NCBI GenBank assembly: GCA_017539045.1
Contig: JAFYHS010000023.1
Location: 1-33,622, forward strand
DNA length: 33,622 nt
Direction: 5' to 3'
Origin: Bacteroidales bacterium
Lineage (GTDB): Bacteria > Bacteroidota > Bacteroidia > Bacteroidales > F082
In this document: piece after piece, positions 17,833 through 25,476 of the stretch
Numbering within the stretch: the first letter of the stretch is position 1
How the letters are laid out: the number at the start of each line of letters is the position of its first letter
Made by a program: the position numbers and the translations under genes
Notes under the pieces: generated by a model
The model's input: only the letters and a program-made list of their open reading frames with translations
The model's database searches: none
What the model was told of the DNA's origin: nothing

Positions 17833-17858
17833 GGAAAGCCGCCGGTTGGCAGCTTTCC
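17833..17858 (+). promoter_or_regulatory. Strong hairpin in the leader before ATG 17874
   Basis: GGAAAGC (17833-17839) pairs with GCTTTCC (17852-17858). After a C/A mismatch, GCC (17841-17843) pairs with GGC (17848-17850) around a GGTT loop. It ends 15 bases before the chosen start codon and has no T-run after it, so it is not an ordinary terminator. It may control translation or be a REP-like dispersed element. Confidence 0.6.
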
Positions 17859-17873
17859 CACACTGCTATAAAG

Positions 17874-18926
17874 ATGGTTGTTTTGTTTGGTTTTGTGTGT
17901 TTTGTGATTACTAATACAGTTTTTGGGCAGAACGAGCCCGTCCGCGTGGCCTTTTGGAACATGGAGAACTTCTTCGACCCTTATGTAGACAGCACTAGGG
18001 CATACAATGCATTCACTGAAGACGGCATGCAGCATTGGACGAAAAACCGTTTCTATCGAAAGCGCAACAATATGTATAAGGCCATCCTGGCCATGTCGGA
18101 GAACCGTCCTTTGGGCATCCTTGGCATGTGCGAGGTGGAGAACGAGTATGTGTTGAGTGCCCTTTTCGAGCAGACGCCTTTGAAGAAGCACAACTACCGT
18201 TGGGTGCTCTATGAAGGCCCCGATAAGCGTGGCATCGACCCCGCCATTGTGTATTCACTTGACCATTTCCAACTGGTGGAGAGCGCTGTGATACCCTATT
18301 ACAACCCTGAGGACACGGCGTATCATTCGAGGGATATCCTTTATTCGAAGTTTATTTCCGTGGTGGTCCCTGAACCTGTCGAAGGGCAGACCCAAACCGC
18401 CGATACCATCCACGTCTTTGTCAACCATTGGCCATCGCGTTACAGCGGCGAGTTGGAGACGGTGGGCTCACGCTCCTGTTCGGCAGCGATTCTGCGCGCA
18501 AAAGTCGACTCCATTGTTGCCGCGGCGCCTGAAGGTTACCAGCCTAAGGTCATCATGATGGGCGACTTGAACGACTGTCCCACCGACCCAAGCGTTTACG
18601 ACGTGTTGAGGGCGCGACATCCTAGCGAAAAGGAGGAGGGCTGTTTCATCAACCTATTCGGCAAGAACGACGGCCTTGGCTTTGAAGGCACACTGAAGCA
18701 CCAAACCGATTGGCAGATCTTCGACCAGATCATCGTCACAGATGGCGTGATGGAGGGTGAGGGCCTGCATTATAAGAATGGTAGCGCACGTATCTTCCAT
18801 GCCGACTTCATGCTCGAGGACGACGAGACCTATCACGGCAAGAAACTCTTCCGAACCTACATCGGGCCACGTTATTTCGGAGGCTTCAGCGACCATTTGC
18901 CAGTCTACATCGATTTGGTTCGTTAA
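17874..18926 (+). CDS. Endonuclease/exonuclease/phosphatase-family secreted protein
   Basis: 350 aa from ATG 17874, giving a short hydrophobic signal (MVVLFGFVCFVITNTVFGQ) right before the catalytic domain, as in relatives. An in-frame ATG at 17754 would add 40 basic, non-protein-like residues across the hairpin, so it is less likely, although the chosen signal lacks an N-terminal Lys/Arg. Catalytic motifs: 'VAFWNMENFFD', 'GMCEVEN' (metal Glu), 'DKRGIDPAIVY', 'FVNHWPSR', 'MGDLND', and terminal 'GGFSDHLP'. The fold cleaves phosphodiesters or phosphomonoesters using Mg. The substrate is unknown. A copy of a dispersed 23-bp repeat is embedded at 18365-18387 and encodes PEPVEG between two beta-strand-like stretches. 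Confidence 0.82.
   Translation: MVVLFGFVCFVITNTVFGQNEPVRVAFWNMENFFDPYVDSTRAYNAFTEDGMQHWTKNRFYRKRNNMYKAILAMSENRPLGILGMCEVENEYVLSALFEQTPLKKHNYRWVLYEGPDKRGIDPAIVYSLDHFQLVESAVIPYYNPEDTAYHSRDILYSKFISVVVPEPVEGQTQTADTIHVFVNHWPSRYSGELETVGSRSCSAAILRAKVDSIVAAAPEGYQPKVIMMGDLNDCPTDPSVYDVLRARHPSEKEEGCFINLFGKNDGLGFEGTLKHQTDWQIFDQIIVTDGVMEGEGLHYKNGSARIFHADFMLEDDETYHGKKLFRTYIGPRYFGGFSDHLPVYIDLVR
18365..18387. repeat. Dispersed 23-bp repeat, copy A (inside a coding sequence)
   Basis: GGTCCCTGA-A-CCTGTCGAAGGGC is identical to 23696-23718 at 22 of 23 positions. Here it is read in frame as V-P-E-P-V-E-G and does not break the gene. Confidence 0.8.
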
Positions 18927-18941
18927 TTCAACAAAAAACGC

Positions 18942-18949
18942 TATTTTTG
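18942..18949 (+). promoter_or_regulatory. -7 element (TATTTTTG) for the DMT permease gene
   Basis: Exact TAnnTTTG in the 43-bp gap, 20 bp before ATG 18970. It supports that start over earlier in-frame codons that overlap the previous gene. Confidence 0.6.
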
Positions 18950-18969
18950 CCGCACCAAACCAAATTACC

Positions 18970-19875
18970 ATGTGGGTAGTATTATCATTGATTTCAGCCT
19001 TCCTGTTGGGCTTCTACGACATCTTCAAGAAACAGACTGTCGTCAATAATGCCATCATCCCTGTCCTTTTCTATAGCACCTTGATCAGCGGACTCATGTT
19101 TGTGCCGTTCGTGCTGTTGTCACATTTCAAGCCTTACATCTTCGAAGGTGACTTCATGTCGAAGCTCTATATCGAGCCGCTGACGGCGAGGCAGCATCTG
19201 CTCATCATGGGCAAGACCGCACTTATCTTGTGCTCCTGGATGTTCAGCTATTCGGCCATGAAACACCTGCCCATCACCGTGGTGGGTCCTGTCAACCAGT
19301 TGCGTCCTGCCATCACGGTTATCTTGATGTTTTGTGTTTTCCGTGAGAGCCTGACGTGGCTACAAGGTACGGGTGTGGTCCTGGCCATCATATCGTTCTA
19401 CTTCATGAACCGATCGGGCAAACTCGAAGGCATTCAATTCAAGTCGAACAAATGGGTGTATATGCTGCTTGGCTCGGCCGTCCTCGTGGCTTTGAGTGGC
19501 GTCTACGACAAGTTCCTGCTCAGCAAGGAGAGCATCTCACCCTCTACCATTCAGGCGTGGTACACCATCTATGACTTCCTCATGATGGCCGTGTTGTTCC
19601 TCCTCTTCTGGGTACCGAAACGCCAAGAGCAACCCTTTGAATGGCGTTGGGGCATTGTGGCCATGGCTGTCTTCGTCACCGTGGCTGATGTCATCTACCT
19701 TACCGGCCTCAAACAAGAAGCTGCCGTGGTGGTGCTCATCCCGCTTATCCTCTATGGCGTGCGCCTCGTCGTGTCGTTTGTCTACGGCATCTTCGGGTTC
19801 AAGGAGCAGAACATCCGTAGCAAGATTATCCCCTTGCTGATGGTGCTGGCGGCCTTGGTTTGCCTGTGCATTTAA
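18970..19875 (+). CDS. EamA/DMT-superfamily permease
   Basis: 301 aa from ATG 18970 (MWVVLSLISAFLLGFYDIFK). About ten hydrophobic segments in two halves; the first half contains 'LPITVVGPVNQLRPAITVILMFCVF' in two adjoining stretches, typical of EamA repeats, and the second 'VADVIYLTGLKQEAAVVVLI'. It is an inner-membrane transporter of unknown substrate (metabolite export or uptake). The 'FYDIFKKQTV' start is common to a Bacteroidota subgroup. Its own promoter precedes it, and no convincing terminator follows. Confidence 0.82.
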   Translation: MWVVLSLISAFLLGFYDIFKKQTVVNNAIIPVLFYSTLISGLMFVPFVLLSHFKPYIFEGDFMSKLYIEPLTARQHLLIMGKTALILCSWMFSYSAMKHLPITVVGPVNQLRPAITVILMFCVFRESLTWLQGTGVVLAIISFYFMNRSGKLEGIQFKSNKWVYMLLGSAVLVALSGVYDKFLLSKESISPSTIQAWYTIYDFLMMAVLFLLFWVPKRQEQPFEWRWGIVAMAVFVTVADVIYLTGLKQEAAVVVLIPLILYGVRLVVSFVYGIFGFKEQNIRSKIIPLLMVLAALVCLCI

Positions 19876-19933
19876 CTGAAGTGAAAAATTGCTTGTTTTC
19901 AGTGTTAAAATAGTTGCATAAGTAGATTTTTCC

Positions 19934-19941
19934 TATATTTG
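19934..19941 (+). promoter_or_regulatory. -7 element (TATATTTG) for the acyl-CoA synthetase gene
   Basis: Exact TAnnTTTG, 30 bp before ATG 19972, with a TTG at 19914-19916 (17-bp spacing) as a possible -33 box. Confidence 0.6.
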
Positions 19942-19971
19942 CAACCCTATTGAAACGAGAATTCTTTGGAT

Positions 19972-21741
19972 ATGGAAATTAAAAGAGTCTTTGATCTTCT
20001 CGACAATTATGTGGAGAAGTATCCCAACCAGCAAATTGCCCTTGCAGGCAAAAAGAACGGACAATGGGTGCACTACAGCTCCAAGTCCTATAAGGAACAA
20101 TCCGACATCCTGAGCTATGCCCTCATCGAGTTAGGCATTGAGAAGGGTGACAAGGTGGCCATGATCCTTACCAACCGTCCCGAATGGAACATGCTCGACA
20201 TGGCCATCAGCCAGGTCGGCGCCATCACCGTACCGGTTTACCCCACCATCAGCGAGGAGGATTATCGTTTCATCTTGGCCGACTGCGATGCCAAGATGGT
20301 GATCATCGACGGCCTCTCCGTGATGAACAAAGTGACCAACATCTTGCCGGATGCCCCGAATGTGAAATTAGTCTATACCATGGTCGACAGAGAGAAGTAT
20401 CCTTATTTCGACCAGTTGCTCCAACTTGGAAAGGAACATCCGCACGCCGAAGAAGTGGCAACCCGCAAGGCCGCTGTCGACGAGATGGAGTGCGCCACCA
20501 TTATCTATACTTCTGGTACGACAGGCACGCCTAAGGGCGTGATGCTCTCGCACCATAACCTGATGAATCAATTCCCGAACTTCCATTACACGATCAGCGA
20601 TGGCTCTGACAAGGCTTTCAGCTTCTTGCCTGTATGCCACGCCTACGAACGCGCACTGATCTACTGCTACCAGTATCGTGGCATGTCCATCTATTATGCC
20701 GAGAGCCTGGCCACCATCGCCAACGACATGCGTGAGATTCATCCTACGATGATGTGTGCCGTTCCCCGTGTGCTCGAACGTTTCTATGACGCCATCTACC
20801 AATCCGGTAAGAAACAGAAAGGTATAGCCAGGGCTATTTTCTTCTGGGCCTTGCATCTTGGTGAACGCTATAAGATTGACGCAGTGAATCGCCATTGGTT
20901 CTATGACTGGAAGTTGGGCATCGCCGATAAGTTGGTTTATAGCAAGATCAGATCCAACCTCGGTGCTGAGAACTTCGATATCATCGTGTCGGGCGCTGCC
21001 GCCATCTCGCAAAAGATTGCAGGCTTCTTCTCGGCCATCAAGATGCCGGTCTTCGAAGGCTATGGTCTTACCGAGACTTCACCCGTTATCGCCGTTAGTA
21101 ACCGCAATCCTCATGGTCGTGAAGTGGGCTATGTGGGTCAGCCGCTGCCAGGCACCGAGGTGAAGATTGACGACAATGGCGAGATCTGTTGCCGTGGCCA
21201 TAACGTGATGATGGGTTACTACAAACACCCCGAGCTGACCAAGGAAGTCATCGACGAGGAGGGTTGGTTCCACACGGGCGACATGGGTGAGATCGACCAA
21301 TACAACCGCTTGAAGATTACGGGACGTATCAAGAGTCTCTTCAAGACCTCGGGCGGCAAGTACATCAATCCCGATGTCATCGAAGCCAAGTTCTGTTCCT
21401 CCAAACTGATTGAGCAGATCCTGGTGGTGGGTGAGAACCAAAAGTTTGCTGGCGCTCTCATTATCCCGAGCTTCTCCGACCTGAAGGCATGGTGTGCCGA
21501 GGAGAAGATTCCTTACACCACCAACGAAGAGATGATCCAGAATCCTGAGGTGCTCAAGCGCTTCGCCAAGGAGGTGAATGAGCTGAACAAGGGCTTGGGC
21601 GAGACAGAGAAGATCAAGAAACACGTGCTGCTCGCCGACGAGTGGAGCATTGCCAATGGCTTGCTCACGCCGACGCTGAAAGCCAAACGTAAGGTCATCA
21701 CCAACAAGTATAAGGACGTCATCGAGAAGATGTTCGCTTAA
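19972..21741 (+). CDS. Long-chain fatty acid--CoA ligase (AMP-forming)
   Basis: 589 aa from ATG 19972; the TTG two codons earlier is less likely. It activates fatty acids with ATP to acyl-AMP, then acyl-CoA, in the cytoplasm or at the membrane face. Visible ANL-family motifs: P-loop 'IIYTSGTTGTPKGVMLSHHNL' (read in two parts), 'YGLTETSPV', 'GWFHTGDMGEID', the hinge region 'LKITGRIKSLFKTSGGKYI' and the late catalytic Lys region 'GLLTPTLKAKRKVI'. The length fits the Bacteroidota FadD/FAA1-like group. It stands alone, with its own promoter and a terminator straight after the stop. Confidence 0.92.
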   Translation: MEIKRVFDLLDNYVEKYPNQQIALAGKKNGQWVHYSSKSYKEQSDILSYALIELGIEKGDKVAMILTNRPEWNMLDMAISQVGAITVPVYPTISEEDYRFILADCDAKMVIIDGLSVMNKVTNILPDAPNVKLVYTMVDREKYPYFDQLLQLGKEHPHAEEVATRKAAVDEMECATIIYTSGTTGTPKGVMLSHHNLMNQFPNFHYTISDGSDKAFSFLPVCHAYERALIYCYQYRGMSIYYAESLATIANDMREIHPTMMCAVPRVLERFYDAIYQSGKKQKGIARAIFFWALHLGERYKIDAVNRHWFYDWKLGIADKLVYSKIRSNLGAENFDIIVSGAAAISQKIAGFFSAIKMPVFEGYGLTETSPVIAVSNRNPHGREVGYVGQPLPGTEVKIDDNGEICCRGHNVMMGYYKHPELTKEVIDEEGWFHTGDMGEIDQYNRLKITGRIKSLFKTSGGKYINPDVIEAKFCSSKLIEQILVVGENQKFAGALIIPSFSDLKAWCAEEKIPYTTNEEMIQNPEVLKRFAKEVNELNKGLGETEKIKKHVLLADEWSIANGLLTPTLKAKRKVITNKYKDVIEKMFA

Positions 21742-21773
21742 AAAAAAGAGCCGCAACCGCGGCTCTTTTTTTT
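21741..21773. terminator. Bidirectional terminator between the acyl-CoA synthetase gene and speA
   Basis: Stem GAGCCGC / GCGGCTC, loop AACC, with A and T runs on either side. It lies between convergent stop codons and can act on both strands. Confidence 0.9.
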
Positions 21774-21775
21774 GA

Positions 21776-23662
21776 TTACTCCAGATAGGTATATCCGTAC
21801 AACCCTGAGCGGTAGTTGGAGAGGAATTCCTTGCCTTCTTCAACGCTGATCTTACCTTCCTTGACGCACTTGGTGACCCAGGTCTCCACTGTGCGGACGA
21901 GTTTCTTCGGGCTGTATTGCACGTATTCCAGCACGTCGGCCACGGTCTCACCGTCGATGACTTGGTCGATGTAGTAGCCTTTTTCGTCAACCGAGACGTG
22001 CACGGCGTTGGTGTCGCCAAACAAGTTGTGCAAGTCGCCCAAAATCTCTTGATAGGCTCCCACAAGGAACACTCCGATGTAGTAATGCTCCTTGTCGCTG
22101 AAGCCATGCAGCGGGATGGTGTGCTGGGTCGACTTGGCAACAAAGTTGGTGATCTTACCGTCGCTGTCGCAGGTGATGTCTTGCAGCGTGGCCAAATGCG
22201 TCGGGTTCTCATCCAAACGTTGGATGGGGATGATGGGGAAGAGCTGGTCGATGGCCCAGAGGTCGGGTAGTGACTGGAACAGTGAGAAGTTGCAGAAGTA
22301 TTTGTCGGCCAAAAGCTTCGGCAATGAGGTGAAGTCCTCGGGCACGCGCTTCAGGCTGTTGGCGATGTGGTTCACCTCACGGGCGATGCTCCAGAACAGA
22401 CGTTCGATCTTGGCGCGCGACTTGAGGTCGAGCAAGCCGAGGCTGAACAGGTTGAGCGCTTCCTCACGGATTTCTTGGGCGTCGTGCCAGATTTCGAGTG
22501 AAGAACTCTTGGTGAGTTCATCCCACGAATCGTAGAGTTCCTTGATGAGCTCGTGGTCGTCTTCCTCAGGCTCTTCGTTGTCGTCCCATTCGGGCAACGA
22601 GGTCTTCTCCAGCACCTCGAAGATGAGCACGGAGTGGTGCGCCGTCAGGGCACGACCCGACTCACAAATGACATTGGGGTGGGGTAGTTCGTTTTTGTCG
22701 CAGGCATCTACGATGGTGTAGATGGCGTTGTTGGCGTACTCTTGGATGCTGTAGTTGACCGAGCTGGCGCTGCTGGAGCTGGTGCCGTCGTAGTCAACGC
22801 CGAGGCCGCCGCCCATGTCGACGTATTCGATATGGTAGCCCATCTTGTAGAGTTGCACGTAGAACTGTGCCGCCTCACGCAAGGCCACGTTGATTTTCTT
22901 GATTTTGCTGACCTGGCTGCCGATGTGGTAGTGCACGAGCTTCAGGCAGTCTTTCATGTCGTGTTCCTCGAGGAAATCGAGGGCTTCGAGGAGTTCGGAA
23001 GAGGTGAGACCAAACTTGCTGCCGTCGCCACCCGATTCTTCCCATTTGCCTGCACCTGAGCTGGCCAATTTGATGCGCACGCCGAGGTTGGGCGTGACCT
23101 TCAGACGACGGGCGATCTTAGCCGTGGTCTTCAGCTCGTTGAGTTTCTCGATGACGATGATGATCTTACGGCCCATCTTCTGGGCGAGCAAGGCGAGTTC
23201 GATAAACTCCTCATCCTTGTAGCCATTGCAAACGATGAGGGAGTCGGAGTCGGTGCCCAGGGCGATGATGGCATGGAGCTCGGGCTTGGAGCCGGCTTCC
23301 AGACCGATGTTGCACTTCTTGCCGTGGCTCACGATCTCTTCAACCACAGGACGCATCTGGTTCACCTTAATGGGCATCACCACGAAGTTCTGTCCATGGA
23401 ACTCGTATTCCTTGGCGGCCTCCTTGAAGCAGGAGTCGATCTTGTTGATGCGGTCGTCGAGGATGTCGGGGAAACGTATCAGCATAGGTGCCGAGACGTC
23501 TCTCAGCGACAGCTCGTCAACGAGTTCGGGTAGGTCGACCGAGGCACAGCCTTCCTTGGGTGTCACGACCATGTGACCCTTATCATTAATGGAAAAATAG
23601 TTTCCTCCCCATCCTTTTACGTTGTAAAGGTCTTCGGAGTCTTCGATGCGCCATTTTCTCAT
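21776..23662 (-). CDS. speA: Biosynthetic arginine decarboxylase (PLP, fold III)
   Basis: 628 aa, typical SpeA length. It converts arginine to agmatine plus CO2, the first step of polyamine synthesis by the agmatine route. Lys99 in 'VMPIKVNQMRP' binds PLP. 'LVHYHIGSQV', 'EYVDMGGGLGVDYDG' and 'VICESGRAL' (the Cys region near the second active-site half) are all present. The carboxy end ('EEGKEFLSNYRSGLYGYTYLE') matches the family. The promoter is about 70 bp upstream, and the 5' leader contains copy B of the dispersed repeat. No other polyamine gene lies alongside. Confidence 0.95.
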   Translation of the reverse strand: MRKWRIEDSEDLYNVKGWGGNYFSINDKGHMVVTPKEGCASVDLPELVDELSLRDVSAPMLIRFPDILDDRINKIDSCFKEAAKEYEFHGQNFVVMPIKVNQMRPVVEEIVSHGKKCNIGLEAGSKPELHAIIALGTDSDSLIVCNGYKDEEFIELALLAQKMGRKIIIVIEKLNELKTTAKIARRLKVTPNLGVRIKLASSGAGKWEESGGDGSKFGLTSSELLEALDFLEEHDMKDCLKLVHYHIGSQVSKIKKINVALREAAQFYVQLYKMGYHIEYVDMGGGLGVDYDGTSSSSASSVNYSIQEYANNAIYTIVDACDKNELPHPNVICESGRALTAHHSVLIFEVLEKTSLPEWDDNEEPEEDDHELIKELYDSWDELTKSSSLEIWHDAQEIREEALNLFSLGLLDLKSRAKIERLFWSIAREVNHIANSLKRVPEDFTSLPKLLADKYFCNFSLFQSLPDLWAIDQLFPIIPIQRLDENPTHLATLQDITCDSDGKITNFVAKSTQHTIPLHGFSDKEHYYIGVFLVGAYQEILGDLHNLFGDTNAVHVSVDEKGYYIDQVIDGETVADVLEYVQYSPKKLVRTVETWVTKCVKEGKISVEEGKEFLSNYRSGLYGYTYLE

Positions 23663-23695
23663 GTCTTTGTTTTATTGGTTTGTTCAACAAGTTGA

Positions 23696-23718
23696 GGTCC
23701 CTGAGCCTGTCGAAGGGC
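23696..23718. repeat. Dispersed 23-bp repeat, copy B (in the speA 5' leader)
   Basis: GGTCCCTGA-G-CCTGTCGAAGGGC differs from copy A (18365-18387) at one base. It lies between the predicted speA -7 element (23732-23739) and the speA start (23662), so it is transcribed as untranslated leader. Confidence 0.8.
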
Positions 23719-23731
23719 CGCAATTGGGCTG

Positions 23732-23739
23732 CAAAACTA
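23732..23739 (-). promoter_or_regulatory. -7 element (TAGTTTTG) for speA
   Basis: Exact minus-strand TAnnTTTG, 69 bp upstream of the speA ATG. It is paired divergently with the promoter at 23771-23778. Confidence 0.55.
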
Positions 23740-23770
23740 TTAAAAATATTCGGTTTTACGCAGTTTTCCT

Positions 23771-23778
23771 TATTTTTG
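23771..23778 (+). promoter_or_regulatory. -7 element (TATTTTTG) for the GlcNAc-kinase-like gene
   Basis: Exact TAnnTTTG, 17 bp before ATG 23796. It excludes the longer frame that starts at 23646. Confidence 0.6.
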
Positions 23779-23795
23779 CACAAAATTATGCACCT

Positions 23796-24632
23796 ATGAG
23801 GCTCATTATCGATGCTGGTTCGACCAAAATGGAATGGATTCTCCTTGACGGAAACAATGTCAAGGAGCGTTTCTATACCGAAGGCTTCAACCCAAATTAC
23901 GCAGAGAGGCAATGCTTGGTAGACATGTGTCATGGCCTGTCTTTACCCGACGGAATCCATTTTATTCATTATTACGGCACGGGCTGTGGCAACGAGCAGA
24001 ACTGCCTTCTGATTCAGGAGGTCCTACTAGAGCGTTTTCCTTATGCCGAAATCCATGTTACCCATGATTTGATGGCGGCCTGTCATGCTGTGTTAGGCCA
24101 TGAGAAAGGCATCGCCTGTATCCTCGGGACGGGTTCTAACGCATGCCTTTACGACGGCGAGACGATCACGGAAAAGGCGGTGTCACTGGGCTATCTGGTT
24201 GGTGACGAAGGCAGTGGGATGCACATCGGCAGGGAAGTGGTACGTGCCTATTTCTATGGCTTCATGCCCGAGGAATTGCGGATGCAATTCGATGCGGAGT
24301 ATCATTTGGATGTGAAGGCGTTCATCCAGCGACTGTATCATGAGGTACAGCCATCGAAGTATCTGGCCACCTTCGCCAAGTTCGCGGGCGAAAACCAAGC
24401 GCATCCTTTTATGCATGACTTGGTGAAACGTTGTTTCAACGCTTTTATCGAGACTTTTGTCATCCGTAACAATGCCAGTAGGTCATTAAAGGTAAGCTTT
24501 ATTGGATCCGTGGCTTTCCATTTCCAGGACATCCTGAAAGAAAGCCTTTCCGATCATGGCCTCGCCATAGGCGAAATCATGCAAGCCCCTGCCGAAGGAC
24601 TGATACGGTACTATCAAAGTCTTCCGGCATGA
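23796..24632 (+). CDS. BadF/BadG/BcrA/BcrD-type ATPase, N-acetylglucosamine kinase-like
   Basis: 278 aa from ATG 23796 (MRLIIDAGSTKMEWIL), where the phosphate-1 motif of the ASKHA fold begins. Further motifs: 'YYGTGCGN', phosphate-2 'ACILGTGSNACLYDG', and 'VGDEGSGMHIGREVVRAYF'. Eukaryotic and Bacteroidota homologues phosphorylate GlcNAc at C6 or act in amino-sugar/cell-wall recycling; the substrate here is inferred. The family also includes CoA-reductase activators, but those carry cysteine cluster motifs not seen here. The last 56 bp overlap the 3' end of miaA on the other strand. Confidence 0.82.
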   Translation: MRLIIDAGSTKMEWILLDGNNVKERFYTEGFNPNYAERQCLVDMCHGLSLPDGIHFIHYYGTGCGNEQNCLLIQEVLLERFPYAEIHVTHDLMAACHAVLGHEKGIACILGTGSNACLYDGETITEKAVSLGYLVGDEGSGMHIGREVVRAYFYGFMPEELRMQFDAEYHLDVKAFIQRLYHEVQPSKYLATFAKFAGENQAHPFMHDLVKRCFNAFIETFVIRNNASRSLKVSFIGSVAFHFQDILKESLSDHGLAIGEIMQAPAEGLIRYYQSLPA

Positions 24633-25476
24633 TCCACCGGTAGCTGTTATCTTTCCTCAACCAAGTCATCTGCCGTTTGGCATATTGCCGCGTGTGGATC
24701 TTGATTTGCTCCACGGCCTCTTTGAGCGTGCATTGCCCGTCGAAATAAGCAAAAAGCTCTTTGTATCCAACGGTGTTGAGGGCGTTTAGATCCCGTTTGG
24801 GATAAAGCGCCTTGGCTTCGTCGAGTAACCCTTGTTCCATCATCATGTCCACACGACGGTCGATGCGCTTGATGAGTTGCTGACGGTCCCACAAGATGGC
24901 GTATTTCTTGATGTCGAAGTCGCGCTTGACGGTGCTGCCGCTACGGAAGGAAGAGAACGGCTTCCCGGTTTGGAAACACACCTCCAGGGCGCGTTGCAGG
25001 CGGCGTGGGTTCTGCTGGTCGACGATGGCGAAATAGTCGGGGTCGAGGCGCTGCAAGACCTCTTGCATGCCATGCAAGCCTTCGTCTTGGTACAGTTTCT
25101 CTACTTTCTCACGGATTTCGGGCTCCACGTCGGGCATGGCGTCGATGCCGTTGCACACCGCGTCGATGAAGAGGCCGGATCCACCCGTCATGACGACGGC
25201 GTCATGGGTCTTGAAGAGCTCGTCCAAGAGTTGGATGGCATCATGTTCGTAGTCGGCCACGTCGTATTTGTCCTCGATGCTGATGTGGTGCACGAAGTAA
25301 TGCTTGGCTTGACTCAGCTCTTCTTCAGTAGGAGCCGCCGTGCCAATGCTCATCTCCTTATAAAATTGTCGGCTGTCGGCGGAGAGGATGACGGTGTTCA
25401 ACGCTTTGGCCACTTTGATGGCAAAAGCGGTCTTGCCTGAGGCAGTGGGGCCAGCGATGACGATTAAGGTTTTCAT
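24577..25476 (-). CDS. miaA: tRNA dimethylallyltransferase
   Basis: 299 aa. It adds dimethylallyl to N6 of A37 in tRNAs that read codons beginning with U. Visible: P-loop 'IAGPTASGKTAFA' (residues ~7-19), 'ILSADSRQFYKEMSIGTA', 'HYFVHHISIEDKYDVADYE', 'VMTGGSGLFIDAV', and the family's C-terminal 'RQYAKRQMTWLRKD'. It overlaps the CCA-enzyme gene by ATGA (25473-25476), so it is the last gene of the clpC-cca-miaA operon. Two tRNA-maturation enzymes side by side suggest shared control. Confidence 0.95.
   Translation of the reverse strand: MKTLIVIAGPTASGKTAFAIKVAKALNTVILSADSRQFYKEMSIGTAAPTEEELSQAKHYFVHHISIEDKYDVADYEHDAIQLLDELFKTHDAVVMTGGSGLFIDAVCNGIDAMPDVEPEIREKVEKLYQDEGLHGMQEVLQRLDPDYFAIVDQQNPRRLQRALEVCFQTGKPFSSFRSGSTVKRDFDIKKYAILWDRQQLIKRIDRRVDMMMEQGLLDEAKALYPKRDLNALNTVGYKELFAYFDGQCTLKEAVEQIKIHTRQYAKRQMTWLRKDNSYRWIMPEDFDSTVSVLRQGLA

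Noticed and set aside
17754-17873. N-terminal extension of the endonuclease/exonuclease/phosphatase-family protein from ATG 17754
   Set aside because: Basic, non-protein-like sequence running through a strong hairpin; relatives start near the signal peptide. Kept as an alternative start only.
19875-19903. Possible terminator after the DMT permease gene (ACTGAA / TTCAGT)
   Set aside because: Only a six-base stem with a 17-base loop and no T-run.
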